Shown: positions 1 to 6,904, counted from the first letter of the stretch. The stretch: DNA of 10,551 nt from an uncultured Polymorphobacter sp. (GCA_937871645.1 CALMPZ010000112.1:1-10551); one strand, 5' to 3'. Made by a program: numbers and translations. The notes: generated by a model from the letters alone, not told the origin.

Positions 1-1
1 G

Positions 2-298
2 CTGATGGACGGGCTGCGCTGGGAGCCGGCGATCAGCTTCTACCTGCTCTACATCGCCGGCATCATGGTGTTCGCGATGCGGCCGGCATTTGCCAGCGGG
101 CGCTGGCAGACGGCGCTGGTCAATGGCGCGCTGTTCGGCTTCTTCACCTACATGACCTATGACCTGACCAACTATGCGACGCTGCGGGTCTGGAGCCTGA
201 AGGTCACGCTGCTCGATATCATATGGGGCAGCACCTTGACCGCGCTGGCGGCGAGCGTCGGATATTTGTTCACCCGCGCCGTCACCCGGACAAAGTAA
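2..298 (+). CDS. DUF2177 family membrane protein, 5' end cut off by window
   Basis: The visible part is 98-99 codons with three hydrophobic stretches (about residues 8-26, 36-52 and 66-90 counted from the ATG at position 5). The run FYLLYIAGIMVFAMRPA, the segment YDLTNYATLR and the closing stretch around WGSTLTALAA are the conserved parts of the DUF2177 family of small integral inner-membrane proteins, whose role is unknown. Family members are usually about 130-140 residues and begin with another transmembrane helix. The reading frame is open upstream of the ATG at position 5 and the preceding Leu codon fits the family pattern, so that ATG is very likely internal and the true start lies outside the window. 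The gene ends with TAA directly against a strong hairpin. No function can be assigned. Confidence 0.82.
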   Translation: MMDGLRWEPAISFYLLYIAGIMVFAMRPAFASGRWQTALVNGALFGFFTYMTYDLTNYATLRVWSLKVTLLDIIWGSTLTALAASVGYLFTRAVTRTK

Positions 299-324
299 CG
301 GCGGCAGTCGCGAGACTGCCGCCG
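299..324. terminator. Perfect 11-bp hairpin between convergent genes, probable bidirectional terminator
   Basis: Positions 299-309 (CGGCGGCAGTC) and 314-324 (GACTGCCGCCG) are exact reverse complements around a GCGA loop, which is a GNRA-type tetraloop on the plus strand. The hairpin starts on the base after the TAA of the DUF2177 gene and lies 30 bp beyond the stop of the convergent rpmE. The following bases are only modestly T-rich: CAATTGTTCT on the plus strand and TTACTTTGT on the minus strand. Intrinsic termination is therefore likely but not textbook. It is placed to serve both genes. Confidence 0.7.
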
Positions 325-354
325 CAATTGTTCTGCAAAAGTGGGCCCGAGGCC

Positions 355-585
355 CTACTTCTTGCCGAGGCCGAGACCGCCGAAGCGCTTGTTGAAGCGG
401 GCAACCTGACCACCGGCATCGAGCATCTTGCCGCCGCCGCCGATCCAAGCCGGGTGCGAAGTCGGATCGATGTCGAGGTGCATCGTGTCGCCTTCCTTGC
501 CCCAGGTCGAGCGCGTCGTGTAGGTGCTGCCATCGGTCATCTGGACCGTGATGGTGTGGTAGTCGGGGTGGATGCCCTGCTTCAT
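355..585 (-). CDS. rpmE: 50S ribosomal protein L31
   Basis: The 76-residue product opens with [20 protein letters not shown] and contains [10 protein letters not shown] and [11 protein letters not shown], the typical sequence of bacterial ribosomal protein L31. L31 binds the large subunit and helps bridge it to the small subunit. The four zinc-binding cysteines of E. coli L31 (two near residue 16, two near 37-40) are absent, so this is the zinc-independent C-minus form. An open frame extends 32 codons further upstream, but the start chosen matches the family N-terminus and has a good ribosome binding site, GAGGA, 7 bases before the ATG. It is the last gene of the minus-strand series, 111 bp past the DUF1398 gene, and probably has its own promoter. 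Confidence 0.96.
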   Translation of the reverse strand: MKQGIHPDYHTITVQMTDGSTYTTRSTWGKEGDTMHLDIDPTSHPAWIGGGGKMLDAGGQVARFNKRFGGLGLGKK

Positions 586-604
586 GTCAAATTCCTCGAG
601 ATAT

Positions 605-625
605 GGGCTGGTTCCGACCAGTCCC
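605..625 (-). other. Small hairpin in the rpmE mRNA leader
   Basis: Between the candidate rpmE promoter and its ribosome binding site, the minus-strand RNA can fold as a 5-bp stem, CTGGT/ACCAG, closing a CGGA loop. It can extend by two G-C pairs beyond one A-C mismatch. It sits about 20 bases before the start codon. Many ribosomal protein genes are controlled through leader structures, but nothing here identifies the ligand, and a stem this short could arise by chance. Confidence 0.25.
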
Positions 626-640
626 GAAAGCGAAGCGAGG

Positions 641-669
641 CGCATAGCCGAGGCGGCGCGGTATTGCAA
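641..669 (-). promoter_or_regulatory. Candidate promoter for rpmE
   Basis: Read on the minus strand, TTGCAA (669-664) and TATGCG (646-641) are separated by exactly 17 bp. They match the sigma-70 consensus at 4 of 6 and 3 of 6 positions. Transcription would begin near position 634 and give a leader of about 50 bases before the rpmE ATG at 585. The position just after the hairpin that follows the DUF1398 stop codon makes a separate promoter sensible, but the match is only moderate. Confidence 0.3.
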
Positions 670-677
670 CCTGTGGC

Positions 678-696
678 GCACGCGTGGCGCGCGTGC
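678..696 (-). terminator. Hairpin directly after the DUF1398 stop codon, weak terminator candidate
   Basis: On the minus strand the TAG stop (699-697) is followed at once by GCACGCG, a CGCCA loop and CGCGTGC, a perfect 7-bp G/C-rich stem. No T-tract follows, so it may only partly stop transcription, or may protect the 3' end of the upstream message. It separates the alcohol dehydrogenase-HAD-DUF1398 group from rpmE. Confidence 0.4.
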
Positions 697-1098
697 CTAA
701 TCGGGGAAATGTTCGACATGGGTTTCGGCGGTGCGGCCGATGTAGAGCGCCCGTCGACCCGAAAACGATACGTTGTACCCTGCGCAGCCGGCGGCAGCTA
801 CTTTCTCGCAGAAACCGCGGTAGGTGTAGCCGGGCACCTGCGCTTGCGCTTCATGGATTGCCGCCTTGACACCATCGGCATCGAACGCCGGTGCCACGGC
901 GGTGGCAGATGCGTGCGCCGCAAGCTCGACGCTGTCGCCGTCGGGCAGATAATAGGTCGCAGTGGCACGTCGGAAATCGACGGCATAACTTTCAAAACCC
1001 GCCTCGATCAGCGTCCCGACAATTTGCGGAAAGTTCATCGCATTGGTTTCCGCCCCGGCGAGGCATTGCCGTGCGATGGCTTGCTGGTTCTCAGTCAT
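697..1098 (-). CDS. DUF1398 family protein
   Basis: This 133-residue soluble protein matches the DUF1398 family, which includes E. coli YbcV and is sometimes labelled 'phage envelope protein' without functional proof. The family pattern is visible in FPQIVGTLIEAGFESYAVDF (residues 23-42), the tyrosine pair in ATYYLPDGDSV, GFCEKVAAAGCAGYNV (95-110) and the ending GRTAETHVEHFP (121-132). There is no signal peptide or membrane segment. The start is supported by AGGA 8 bases upstream. It lies 45 bp after the HAD phosphatase gene on the same strand, so the two may be cotranscribed. Its biochemical role is unknown, and nothing nearby suggests a phage origin. Confidence 0.85.
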   Translation of the reverse strand: MTENQQAIARQCLAGAETNAMNFPQIVGTLIEAGFESYAVDFRRATATYYLPDGDSVELAAHASATAVAPAFDADGVKAAIHEAQAQVPGYTYRGFCEKVAAAGCAGYNVSFSGRRALYIGRTAETHVEHFPD

Positions 1099-1143
1099 GG
1101 TTCGTTCCTGACACGCACGACCAGCGCCCCTATCTATGCAACA

Positions 1144-1791
1144 TCAATCGAAGTTCATGCCGAGCACGCGGCCAAGGTCGTCGAGCGCCTGGTGTTCGCC
1201 ATTGACCTTGATGGCCGTCATGCCGAGCGCCGCCGCCGGCTTGCAGTTGATGCCAAGGTCGTCGAGGTAGACGCACGCATCGGGCGCGACGTCGAGCGCG
1301 GCGCACATCATCAGGTAAATGCGCGGATCAGGCTTGCGGATGCCCGATTTCGAGCTTTCGATGACGTGTTCGAAGCGCGACATCGCATCGGCCATTTGCG
1401 CAGCGCGGCTCTCGTTGGTCGACATGCCGGCGCCGTGGCCGACCTGGGCATTGTTGGTGATGCAGCCGAGCCGGAATCCTGCCGTCTTGCAGGCATCGAG
1501 CGCCGCGACCATGCGCGGGCGCACCGTGCCCGACAGCAAGGCGATGACATCGGCGCCGCGAACGTCGAAGCCGACTTTGGCCGCTTCGGTGGCGAACAGC
1601 TCGTCGAACTCGGCGCCGCCGATCTCGTTGCGTTCGAATTTCGCCCAGGCGTTGGCGTCGGGGTCGGTGGCGTTGATGCGGCGGATCAGATTCTCGGGCA
1701 GCCCGCGTTCGCGCTCATAGGCGTTGAATGCATCGAACGGCGAGCTGGTGATGACCCCACCGAAATCCCAGAGAACGGCTTTGAACTGCAT
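1144..1791 (-). CDS. HAD-IA family phosphatase (epoxide hydrolase N-domain-like)
   Basis: The 215-residue protein carries all the haloacid dehalogenase motifs. Motif I is WDFGGVITS with nucleophile Asp9, motif II is CITNN with Thr112, motif III is IRKPDPRIY with Lys153, and motif IV is YLDDLG with Asp177 and Asp178. The second motif I aspartate is replaced by glycine (DFGG). That replacement is characteristic of the subgroup resembling the N-terminal domain of soluble epoxide hydrolase and the HAD domain of ACAD10. Residues 15-90 form the expected helical cap. It is probably a cytoplasmic Mg-dependent phosphatase of a small phosphorylated metabolite, but the substrate cannot be read from sequence. 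It has a clear AGGA ribosome binding site and lies 30 bp after the alcohol dehydrogenase gene, so the two are very likely cotranscribed. Confidence 0.92.
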   Translation of the reverse strand: MQFKAVLWDFGGVITSSPFDAFNAYERERGLPENLIRRINATDPDANAWAKFERNEIGGAEFDELFATEAAKVGFDVRGADVIALLSGTVRPRMVAALDACKTAGFRLGCITNNAQVGHGAGMSTNESRAAQMADAMSRFEHVIESSKSGIRKPDPRIYLMMCAALDVAPDACVYLDDLGINCKPAAALGMTAIKVNGEHQALDDLGRVLGMNFD

Positions 1792-1821
1792 GTGTTTTCC
1801 TGATTGAAGGTGAAGTGCCGA

Positions 1822-2898
1822 CTAGCGGCCCGGTTCGACGATGATCTTGATGTGCGATTGCGGTTTGGCGAGCGCTTCGAATGCCGCCGGCGTGCCCGCC
1901 AGATCGACATTTCCGGTGATGAAGTTTGCAGGATTGACAGCGCCTTCCGCCAGATAGTGCAGGCACTGTGCGAATTCGATCGGTGTATAGGCATAGGCAA
2001 AGCGCAGGTCGAGGTGCTTGGTAATCGCCACCGCCGGTTCGATTTGATCGAGTTCCATGCAGACGCCGACGACGATGATCTGCGCGTTGGTCGGCGCGCC
2101 CTCGATGATTTTCTGCAACATGCCCGGCACGCCGACGCATTCAAAAATTACGGCATTCCTGGGCACGCCGCCCATCATTTCGACCATGCCGCGTTCACCA
2201 CCGTTGGCGGGCACCGCGAACTCGCTCCACCGGCCATAGGGCGAACTGACCGCGGGATCGATGACGATGTCGGCGCCGATGGCTTCGGCGCTGGCCCGCC
2301 GCACCGGCGAAAAGTCGGCCGCCAGCACCGGTCCGAAGCCGCGCGCCTTGAGCGCCGCAATGACCGCCAGCCCGACCGGCCCGCAGCCGATGACCACCGC
2401 CACCCCGGCGGTTTCCAGATTCGCCAGATTGACCGCATGAAGCCCGACCGCCAGCGGCTCGGTCAATGCCGCCGCGTCACTCGCCAGCCCGTTGGGGACT
2501 TCGAGCAGCATCGCTTCGGACAGCACCATGTTTTCAGCAAAGCCACCCGGCACGCGGTTCGAATAGCCGACGGTCTCGACGCCGTTGGGCCCGACCAGCA
2601 CCGGCACCGAAACCACGCGCGTGCCGGCCTTCAGCGTCTTTTCGGTGCCGATGCCGTGTTCAAGGATTTCGGCACAGAATTCATGGCCGAAAACAATGTC
2701 CTTCGCCGGGTCCATGAACTCGCCGGCGCCGCTGCGGCGGGCGATATCGGCCAGCGCTTCGGCATGGTGCAGTGCGTGCAGGTCCGACCCGCAAATGCCG
2801 CAGGCCAAAGTCTTGACCAGCACCTGCCCGGCGCCCGGTCTCGGCACCGCCATGTCATCGACCACCAGCGTTTTGCCACGCCGTACAACTGCCCGCAT
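1822..2898 (-). CDS. Zinc-dependent alcohol dehydrogenase, medium-chain (MDR) family
   Basis: The 358-residue protein has the MDR layout. The N-terminal GroES-like catalytic domain has CGICGSDLH (residues 33-41, with Cys36 as the presumed catalytic zinc ligand), GHEF (71-74, His72 and Glu73) and Glu147 in LTEPLAVGLHAV. The Rossmann nucleotide-binding domain begins at IGCGPVGLA (170-178), with Asp195 in AADFS at the end of the second strand suggesting NAD rather than NADP. The lobe that in many relatives holds four cysteines for a structural zinc (about 95-118) has none here, so only a catalytic zinc is expected. The substrate is not identifiable. The start has GGGAG and GCAGG upstream. It heads the minus-strand group and diverges from the B12 uptake operon, about 100 bp from the riboswitch. 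Confidence 0.92.
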   Translation of the reverse strand: MRAVVRRGKTLVVDDMAVPRPGAGQVLVKTLACGICGSDLHALHHAEALADIARRSGAGEFMDPAKDIVFGHEFCAEILEHGIGTEKTLKAGTRVVSVPVLVGPNGVETVGYSNRVPGGFAENMVLSEAMLLEVPNGLASDAAALTEPLAVGLHAVNLANLETAGVAVVIGCGPVGLAVIAALKARGFGPVLAADFSPVRRASAEAIGADIVIDPAVSSPYGRWSEFAVPANGGERGMVEMMGGVPRNAVIFECVGVPGMLQKIIEGAPTNAQIIVVGVCMELDQIEPAVAITKHLDLRFAYAYTPIEFAQCLHYLAEGAVNPANFITGNVDLAGTPAAFEALAKPQSHIKIIVEPGR

Positions 2899-3000
2899 CC
2901 TGCTTCTCCCAAGGCCGTTTTTTTCTTCTTGGCGGGCAAAGCCGCGCTTGTCGAGCAGTCACGGCTTGCCATGGCCTGCCAAATCATCCTACGCAGCGCC

Positions 3001-3167
3001 GCAGATGGTGCCATCGGAGACGGTGGCTAAGAGGGAAGCCGGTGCGAATCCGGTGCTGTGCCCGCAACTGTAAGCGGCGAGCCGAGCACGAAATTGCCAC
3101 TGGGGTGCATGCCCTGGGAAGGCCGTGCGAAGGTGTCGACCCGTGAAGTCAGGAAACCTGCCATCGC
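3001..3167 (+). ncRNA. Cobalamin (B12) riboswitch aptamer
   Basis: The conserved cobalamin-riboswitch elements appear in order. GGTGCC lies near the 5' end (3007-3012), AGAGGGAA and GGTGCGAATCC before 3052, and the P5 stem CCGC/GCGG around AACTGTAA at 3062-3077. GCCACTGG is at 3096-3103, GGGAAGG around 3117, and the 3' B12 box AGTCAGGAAACCTGCC at 3147-3162. An outer P1 helix can form between GATGG (3004-3008) and CCATC (3161-3165). It lies about 130 bp before the btuB start and heads an operon encoding B12 uptake, as expected for repression of btu genes when cobalamin is plentiful. The exact ends are approximate. Confidence 0.95.
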
Positions 3168-3226
3168 GTCGTCTACACCCCGGCCGGGTCCAGCCAATGG
3201 TGTGCGGCGAGCAGGTCAATTCCGGC

Positions 3227-3291
3227 CTTCTCCGTTGCGACGACAATGTCGCAACCGCGTGTTCGCTTCAAGCGTTCACGTAACGGAGAAG
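3227..3291 (+). promoter_or_regulatory. Riboswitch expression platform that can sequester the btuB ribosome binding site
   Basis: Bases 3227-3239 (CTTCTCCGTTGCG) pair with 3279-3291 (CGTAACGGAGAAG) over 13 positions with a single G-U wobble. The 3' arm contains the btuB Shine-Dalgarno GGAG (3285-3288), so the fold would block translation. A second hairpin, GTTGCGAC (3234-3241) with GTCGCAAC (3248-3255) around a GACAAT loop, uses six of the anti-Shine-Dalgarno bases and therefore excludes the first fold. No T-tract follows either stem, which argues for translational rather than transcriptional control. Which state B12 favours is inferred from how other btu riboswitches behave. Confidence 0.65.
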
Positions 3292-3294
3292 AAT

Positions 3295-5163
3295 ATGTCG
3301 TTGATTTTATTGGCACTTGCCGTAACAATCGCCTCCCCCTCGATCGTCGTCACCGCTGCGCGAACACCGGTGGCGCTCGACCTGTCGGGAGCCTCGATTT
3401 CGGTCATCGACCGCACCACGCTGACCGCGTTCGACCTGCCGTTTGCCGCCGATTACCTGCGGCTGGTGCCGTCTGTTTCGGTTGCCTCGACCGGGCCGCT
3501 GGGGGCGCAAACACAGGTCCGCATCCGCGGCGCCGAAGCCAACCAGACGCTGACCTTCATCGACGGCATCAAGGCCAATGACCCGGCATCGGGCGGCGAG
3601 TTCCGCTGGGAAACACTGCTCGCCGACGGGCTCGACAAGGTCGAGGTGCTGCGTGGCCCGCAATCGGCGCTTTGGGGGTCAGAGGCGATCGGCGGCGTGG
3701 TCAACGTCAGCACGCGCACGCCGACCGCCGGCACCGCATTGTTCGGCAAGGCCGAGGCGGGATCGTTCGGGACGTGGAACCTTGCCGGCGGCGGCAATTG
3801 GGGCACCGACAAGGGCGGCGTTACGGCGCAAGCCGCCTATTTGAGCAGCGACGGCATCGACAACTCTGCTGTGCAGGGCGGCGACAAGGACGGCTTCCAC
3901 AACTTCACCGCAACGGCGAAGGGTATCTATCACCCCTCGCCCGACAGCGAGGTCGGCGTGGTCGCGCGCTACATGTCGGCGAACACCCATTTTGACGACT
4001 TCGACTATGGCACCGGCCAATCGGTCGACGCGGCGCTGTCGAGTGGCGCCGAGGCCTTTGCGGTGCGCGGCTATGCCCGGCTCGACCTGTTTGACGGTCG
4101 CTGGTCGCAGCAGGTCGAAGCGGTGCTCAATGACACCAGCAACACCAATTACGACACGGGCGCGTTTCTCAATCAGAGCGACGGTTCGATTGGCAAGCTG
4201 GCATACCAGACCACCGGCAGCCTGCAGAGCGGCGACTTTAGCCATGCGCTCACCGGCGCGATCGAATATGAACGCCAGACCTTCACCAGCACCGATGTCG
4301 ATCCAACGGCATTGTCGAACCAGGACCGCTCACGCGATCAGACCAGCCTGATCGCCGACTACCGCCTGACCTACGCGCAGGTCTTTTCGGCAAGCGCTAG
4401 CGTCCGCCACGACATCAACAGCCAATACGCCAACACCACGACGTTCCGCGCCACCGCCGCGCTGGCGCTGCCGCAAGGGTTTCGCGCGCATGCCAGCTTT
4501 GGCGAGGGCGTGTCGGACCCGAGCTTCTTCGACCTTTATGGCTATTTCCCGGCGTATTTCATCGGCAATCCCGACCTCATTCCTGAAACTTCGCAGGGCT
4601 GGGACGCCGGTATCGGCTGGAAGTCGCAGACGTTCGCCGTCGATGTGACGTGGTTCACGACCAATCTGACCAACGAAATCGTCTCCACCTATGACTTTGC
4701 CACCGGCCTCGCCGGCGTCGCCAATGCCAGCGGCACCAGCGAGCGGCAGGGACTTGAACTGTCCGCCACGCTGAACCCGACCGACTGGCTCGAAATCGCA
4801 GGCACCTACGCCTATCTCGATGCGACCGAGCAGCAGTTGGCGAACGGGTTGGCATCGCGCGAACTGCGACGCCCCAAAAACAGCGGTTCACTGTCGGCAC
4901 AGGTCGCCAAGGGGGCATGGACGGCATCGGTCGCAGCGGCATTTATCGGTGAACGCTACGACACGGATTTCGCGACCTTCACGCGCGTCACCTTGCCCGC
5001 CTATACGCTGGTGACTCTGGCGGGATCGTATCGCATCAACGACGCTATCGCGCTGACCGCCCGCATCGAAAACGCCGGCGATGCGCGCTATGAGGATGTC
5101 GTCGGCTACCGCACGCGCGGCTTCGGGGCGTTTGCCGGCGTGCGGCTCAACTGGGGCAAATGA
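3295..5163 (+). CDS. btuB: TonB-dependent vitamin B12 receptor
   Basis: The 622-residue product is the size of E. coli BtuB. A short hydrophobic signal segment (about residues 2-14) is followed by a TonB box, IVVTAAR (17-23). The plug domain runs to about 145 and contains QVRIRGAEANQTLTFIDG (74-91) and VEVLRGPQSALWGSEAIGG (116-134), both hallmark plug motifs. The rest is the 22-strand outer-membrane barrel, ending in GFGAFAGVRLNWGK. It imports corrinoids across the outer membrane using TonB energy. Assignment as the B12 receptor rests on the riboswitch and the btuFCD genes that follow. The start has GGAG 6 bases upstream. Longer in-frame starts would lie inside the riboswitch and are rejected. 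The signal segment lacks the usual N-terminal positive charge. Its stop overlaps the btuF start. Confidence 0.95.
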   Translation: MSLILLALAVTIASPSIVVTAARTPVALDLSGASISVIDRTTLTAFDLPFAADYLRLVPSVSVASTGPLGAQTQVRIRGAEANQTLTFIDGIKANDPASGGEFRWETLLADGLDKVEVLRGPQSALWGSEAIGGVVNVSTRTPTAGTALFGKAEAGSFGTWNLAGGGNWGTDKGGVTAQAAYLSSDGIDNSAVQGGDKDGFHNFTATAKGIYHPSPDSEVGVVARYMSANTHFDDFDYGTGQSVDAALSSGAEAFAVRGYARLDLFDGRWSQQVEAVLNDTSNTNYDTGAFLNQSDGSIGKLAYQTTGSLQSGDFSHALTGAIEYERQTFTSTDVDPTALSNQDRSRDQTSLIADYRLTYAQVFSASASVRHDINSQYANTTTFRATAALALPQGFRAHASFGEGVSDPSFFDLYGYFPAYFIGNPDLIPETSQGWDAGIGWKSQTFAVDVTWFTTNLTNEIVSTYDFATGLAGVANASGTSERQGLELSATLNPTDWLEIAGTYAYLDATEQQLANGLASRELRRPKNSGSLSAQVAKGAWTASVAAAFIGERYDTDFATFTRVTLPAYTLVTLAGSYRINDAIALTARIENAGDARYEDVVGYRTRGFGAFAGVRLNWGK

Positions 5164-5942
5164 TGCGGGCATTGGCGGCAGCAGCGTTGATGTGGAGCGG
5201 CACTGCCGTTGCCGCACCGACGCGCGTCGTCTCGCTCAACCTGTGCACCGACGAACTGGTGCTGTTGCTCGCGGCACCGGGGCAATTGGCTTCGGTCAGC
5301 TTCCTCGGCGCCGACGGCAACGAGACTGCATTGGCGCCGCGTTCACGCGGCCTGCCGACCAACAATGGCCGGCTCGATTCGGTCGTCGCGCTGGCGCCTG
5401 ATCTGGTGTTCACCGGCGGCAGCAGCGACCGCTATGCGCACGAACTGGCGGCGCGGCTCAAACTGCGCGTTGTCGATGTGCCGCCGCCGCAAAGCATTGC
5501 CGATATCCGGCGCAACATCGCCAGTGTCGCCGCTGCACTGGGGCGCGATGCGACCGGCGCTGCGTTGATTGCGCAATTCGATGCCGACTTGGGCTCAGCG
5601 CCAATAGCCACCCGCTCGGCGTTGCTGCTCGGTGGCGGCGGCACGACTGCGGGCGCGGACGGTGTCGGCGCGCAGCTACTGCGCCACGCAGGGCTGGTGC
5701 AACAGGATGTGCCCGCCGGTCAGGTCAGCCTCGAACGCCTGCTCGCCGAGCCGCCGCAAGTCATCGTGCAGACGCAGTATCGCAGCAGTCAGACGTCGCT
5801 TGGCCAAAGCTGGCTGCAGCATCCGGCGCTCAAGGCGCTGCCCGCGACGACGCGCACCATCACCGTCGATGGCCGGCCCTGGACCTGCATGGGCCCGCTG
5901 GTGGCGCCCGAAATCGCGCGGCTACGGGCACAGTTGCAATGA
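5160..5942 (+). CDS. btuF: Periplasmic cobalamin-binding protein of ABC transporter
   Basis: The 260-residue precursor has a signal peptide (about residues 1-19, cleavage near GTAVAA). A type III periplasmic binding-protein fold of the Fe/B12 family follows. RVVSLNLCTDELVLLLA (22-38) and VVALAPDLVF (75-84) are the typical N-lobe motifs, and VSLERLLAEPPQVIV (189-203) is the C-lobe counterpart. Asp73 and Glu192 occupy the positions where family members usually carry the acidic residues that dock onto arginines of the permease. It should deliver corrinoid from BtuB to BtuC in the periplasm. Two consecutive ATG codons (5160 and 5163) could serve as the start. The first overlaps the btuB stop in ATGA, so translation is probably coupled. 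A siderophore role is possible by family alone, but the riboswitch favours B12. Confidence 0.92.
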   Translation: MMRALAAAALMWSGTAVAAPTRVVSLNLCTDELVLLLAAPGQLASVSFLGADGNETALAPRSRGLPTNNGRLDSVVALAPDLVFTGGSSDRYAHELAARLKLRVVDVPPPQSIADIRRNIASVAAALGRDATGAALIAQFDADLGSAPIATRSALLLGGGGTTAGADGVGAQLLRHAGLVQQDVPAGQVSLERLLAEPPQVIVQTQYRSSQTSLGQSWLQHPALKALPATTRTITVDGRPWTCMGPLVAPEIARLRAQLQ

Positions 5943-6904
5943 CCCGCCTCAACCTCTCGCTCGCCGCGCTGGCGTTGCTGCTGGCGACCGCTTCGCTGTG
6001 TTGGAATCCGGTGGGCATGCTGACGCTGTGGCAGCGTTCACCAGAAGCGGCGCGCGCCATCTTGATCGAGTTGCGGTTGCCGCGCGCACTTCTGGCGCTG
6101 GCGATTGGCGGATCGCTCGGGCTGACCGGTGCGGCTATGCAGGGCCTGCTCCGCAATCCACTGGCCTCGCCCGACGTGCTTGGCCCAAGCACCGGCGCGG
6201 CTCTCGGCGCAGTGATTGTCGCCTACACCTTTGGCATCGCCGGAACGCTGGCGATGGCGCTTGGCGGCATCGGCGGGGCGCTCGCGGCGCTTGGGCTGCT
6301 GCTGTTGCTGTCGCGCGGCGGGGCCTCGACGGCGACCTTGCTGCTCGCCGGCGTGGCGATTTCGGCGCTCGGCGGCGCGCTGACCAACCTCGCGCTCAGC
6401 CTCGCGCCGTCGCCCTATGCGCTCTACGACGTGCTGTTCTGGTTGCTCGGCAGCCTCGCCGATCGCAGCCTGCTGCATGTTGTGGTGGCGCTGCCGCCGC
6501 TGCTGCTGGGCTGTGCGCTGGTACTGTCGGGCCGCCGCGGGCTCGATGCGCTGGCACTGGGCGAAGACGTTGCGGCCAGCCTTGGCGTCGATGTCGCGGC
6601 ACTGCGGCTGCGCATCGTGATTGGCACCGCGCTCGCCGTCGGCGCCGGTGTCGCGGTCGCCGGGTCGATCGGCTTCATCGGGCTGGTGGTGCCGCATCTG
6701 GTGCGACCACGTGTCGGCGGTCGCCCCGGTGCGGCGCTGGTGCCAAGCGCGCTAGCGGGCGCGGCGTTGCTGTGCGCCGCCGACCTGGTCGTTCGGTTGC
6801 CGGTGGCTGGGCATGACCTCAAGCTCGGCGTCGTCACCGCGCTGATCGGTGCGCCGTTCTTCCTGTGGCTGATCGTCCGCCAGCGCGAGGTGATCGAGCC
6901 ATGA
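5939..6904 (+). CDS. btuC: ABC transporter permease for cobalamin, FecCD family
   Basis: The 321-residue polytopic inner-membrane protein matches the BtuC/FecCD permease family. GLTGAAMQGLLRNPLASPDV (61-80) and the following glycine-rich stretch, ALGEDVAASLGVD (206-218, the coupling segment that contacts the ATPase), GFIGLVVPHLVR (245-256) and LGVVTALIGAPFFLWL (296-311) are diagnostic. About ten hydrophobic segments are visible. It would form a homodimeric channel with two BtuD ATPases and accept cargo from BtuF. It starts in an ATGA overlap with the btuF stop and its own stop overlaps btuD the same way. No strong Shine-Dalgarno lies before its ATG, so it probably relies on translational coupling. 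Confidence 0.95.
   Translation: MTRLNLSLAALALLLATASLCWNPVGMLTLWQRSPEAARAILIELRLPRALLALAIGGSLGLTGAAMQGLLRNPLASPDVLGPSTGAALGAVIVAYTFGIAGTLAMALGGIGGALAALGLLLLLSRGGASTATLLLAGVAISALGGALTNLALSLAPSPYALYDVLFWLLGSLADRSLLHVVVALPPLLLGCALVLSGRRGLDALALGEDVAASLGVDVAALRLRIVIGTALAVGAGVAVAGSIGFIGLVVPHLVRPRVGGRPGAALVPSALAGAALLCAADLVVRLPVAGHDLKLGVVTALIGAPFFLWLIVRQREVIEP

Noticed and set aside
586..681. Longer N-terminus for rpmE starting at 681
   Set aside because: The added 32 residues have no counterpart in L31 proteins, and the ATG at 585 has a good ribosome binding site.
697..1098. Prophage remnant suggested by the 'phage envelope protein' label of DUF1398 relatives
   Set aside because: No other phage-like gene, attachment site or composition change is visible, and the family is widespread in chromosomes.
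223..1803. Open frame of 526 codons on the plus strand, and a second of 408 codons directly after it (1804-3030)
   Set aside because: Both lie antisense to well-recognised minus-strand genes (rpmE, DUF1398, HAD phosphatase, alcohol dehydrogenase). Their translations are Arg/Ala/Gly-rich with no family motifs, as expected for shadow frames in GC-rich DNA.
2918..2930. T7 tract followed by CTTCTT, considered as part of a terminator
   Set aside because: No stable hairpin precedes it on the plus strand. On the minus strand it is simply an A-rich stretch in the alcohol dehydrogenase leader.
2966..2982. Imperfect palindrome TTGCCATGGCCTGCCAA in the divergent spacer, considered as an operator
   Set aside because: Only six of eight pairs match and there is no second copy. 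I could not place convincing promoters for either divergent gene in 2899-3000 to give it context.
3179..3188. CCCGGCCGGG palindrome after the B12 box
   Set aside because: It has no loop, so it cannot form a hairpin as such, and short G/C palindromes are common in this composition.
3058..3294. Longer N-terminus for btuB starting at 3058
   Set aside because: The extra 79 codons fall inside the cobalamin riboswitch and its expression platform, and the ATG at 3295 has a well-spaced GGAG.
6865..6900. Earlier btuD start at 6865
   Set aside because: It would add 12 residues unlike the family and overlap btuC deeply. The ATGA overlap at 6901 matches the other junctions of the operon.
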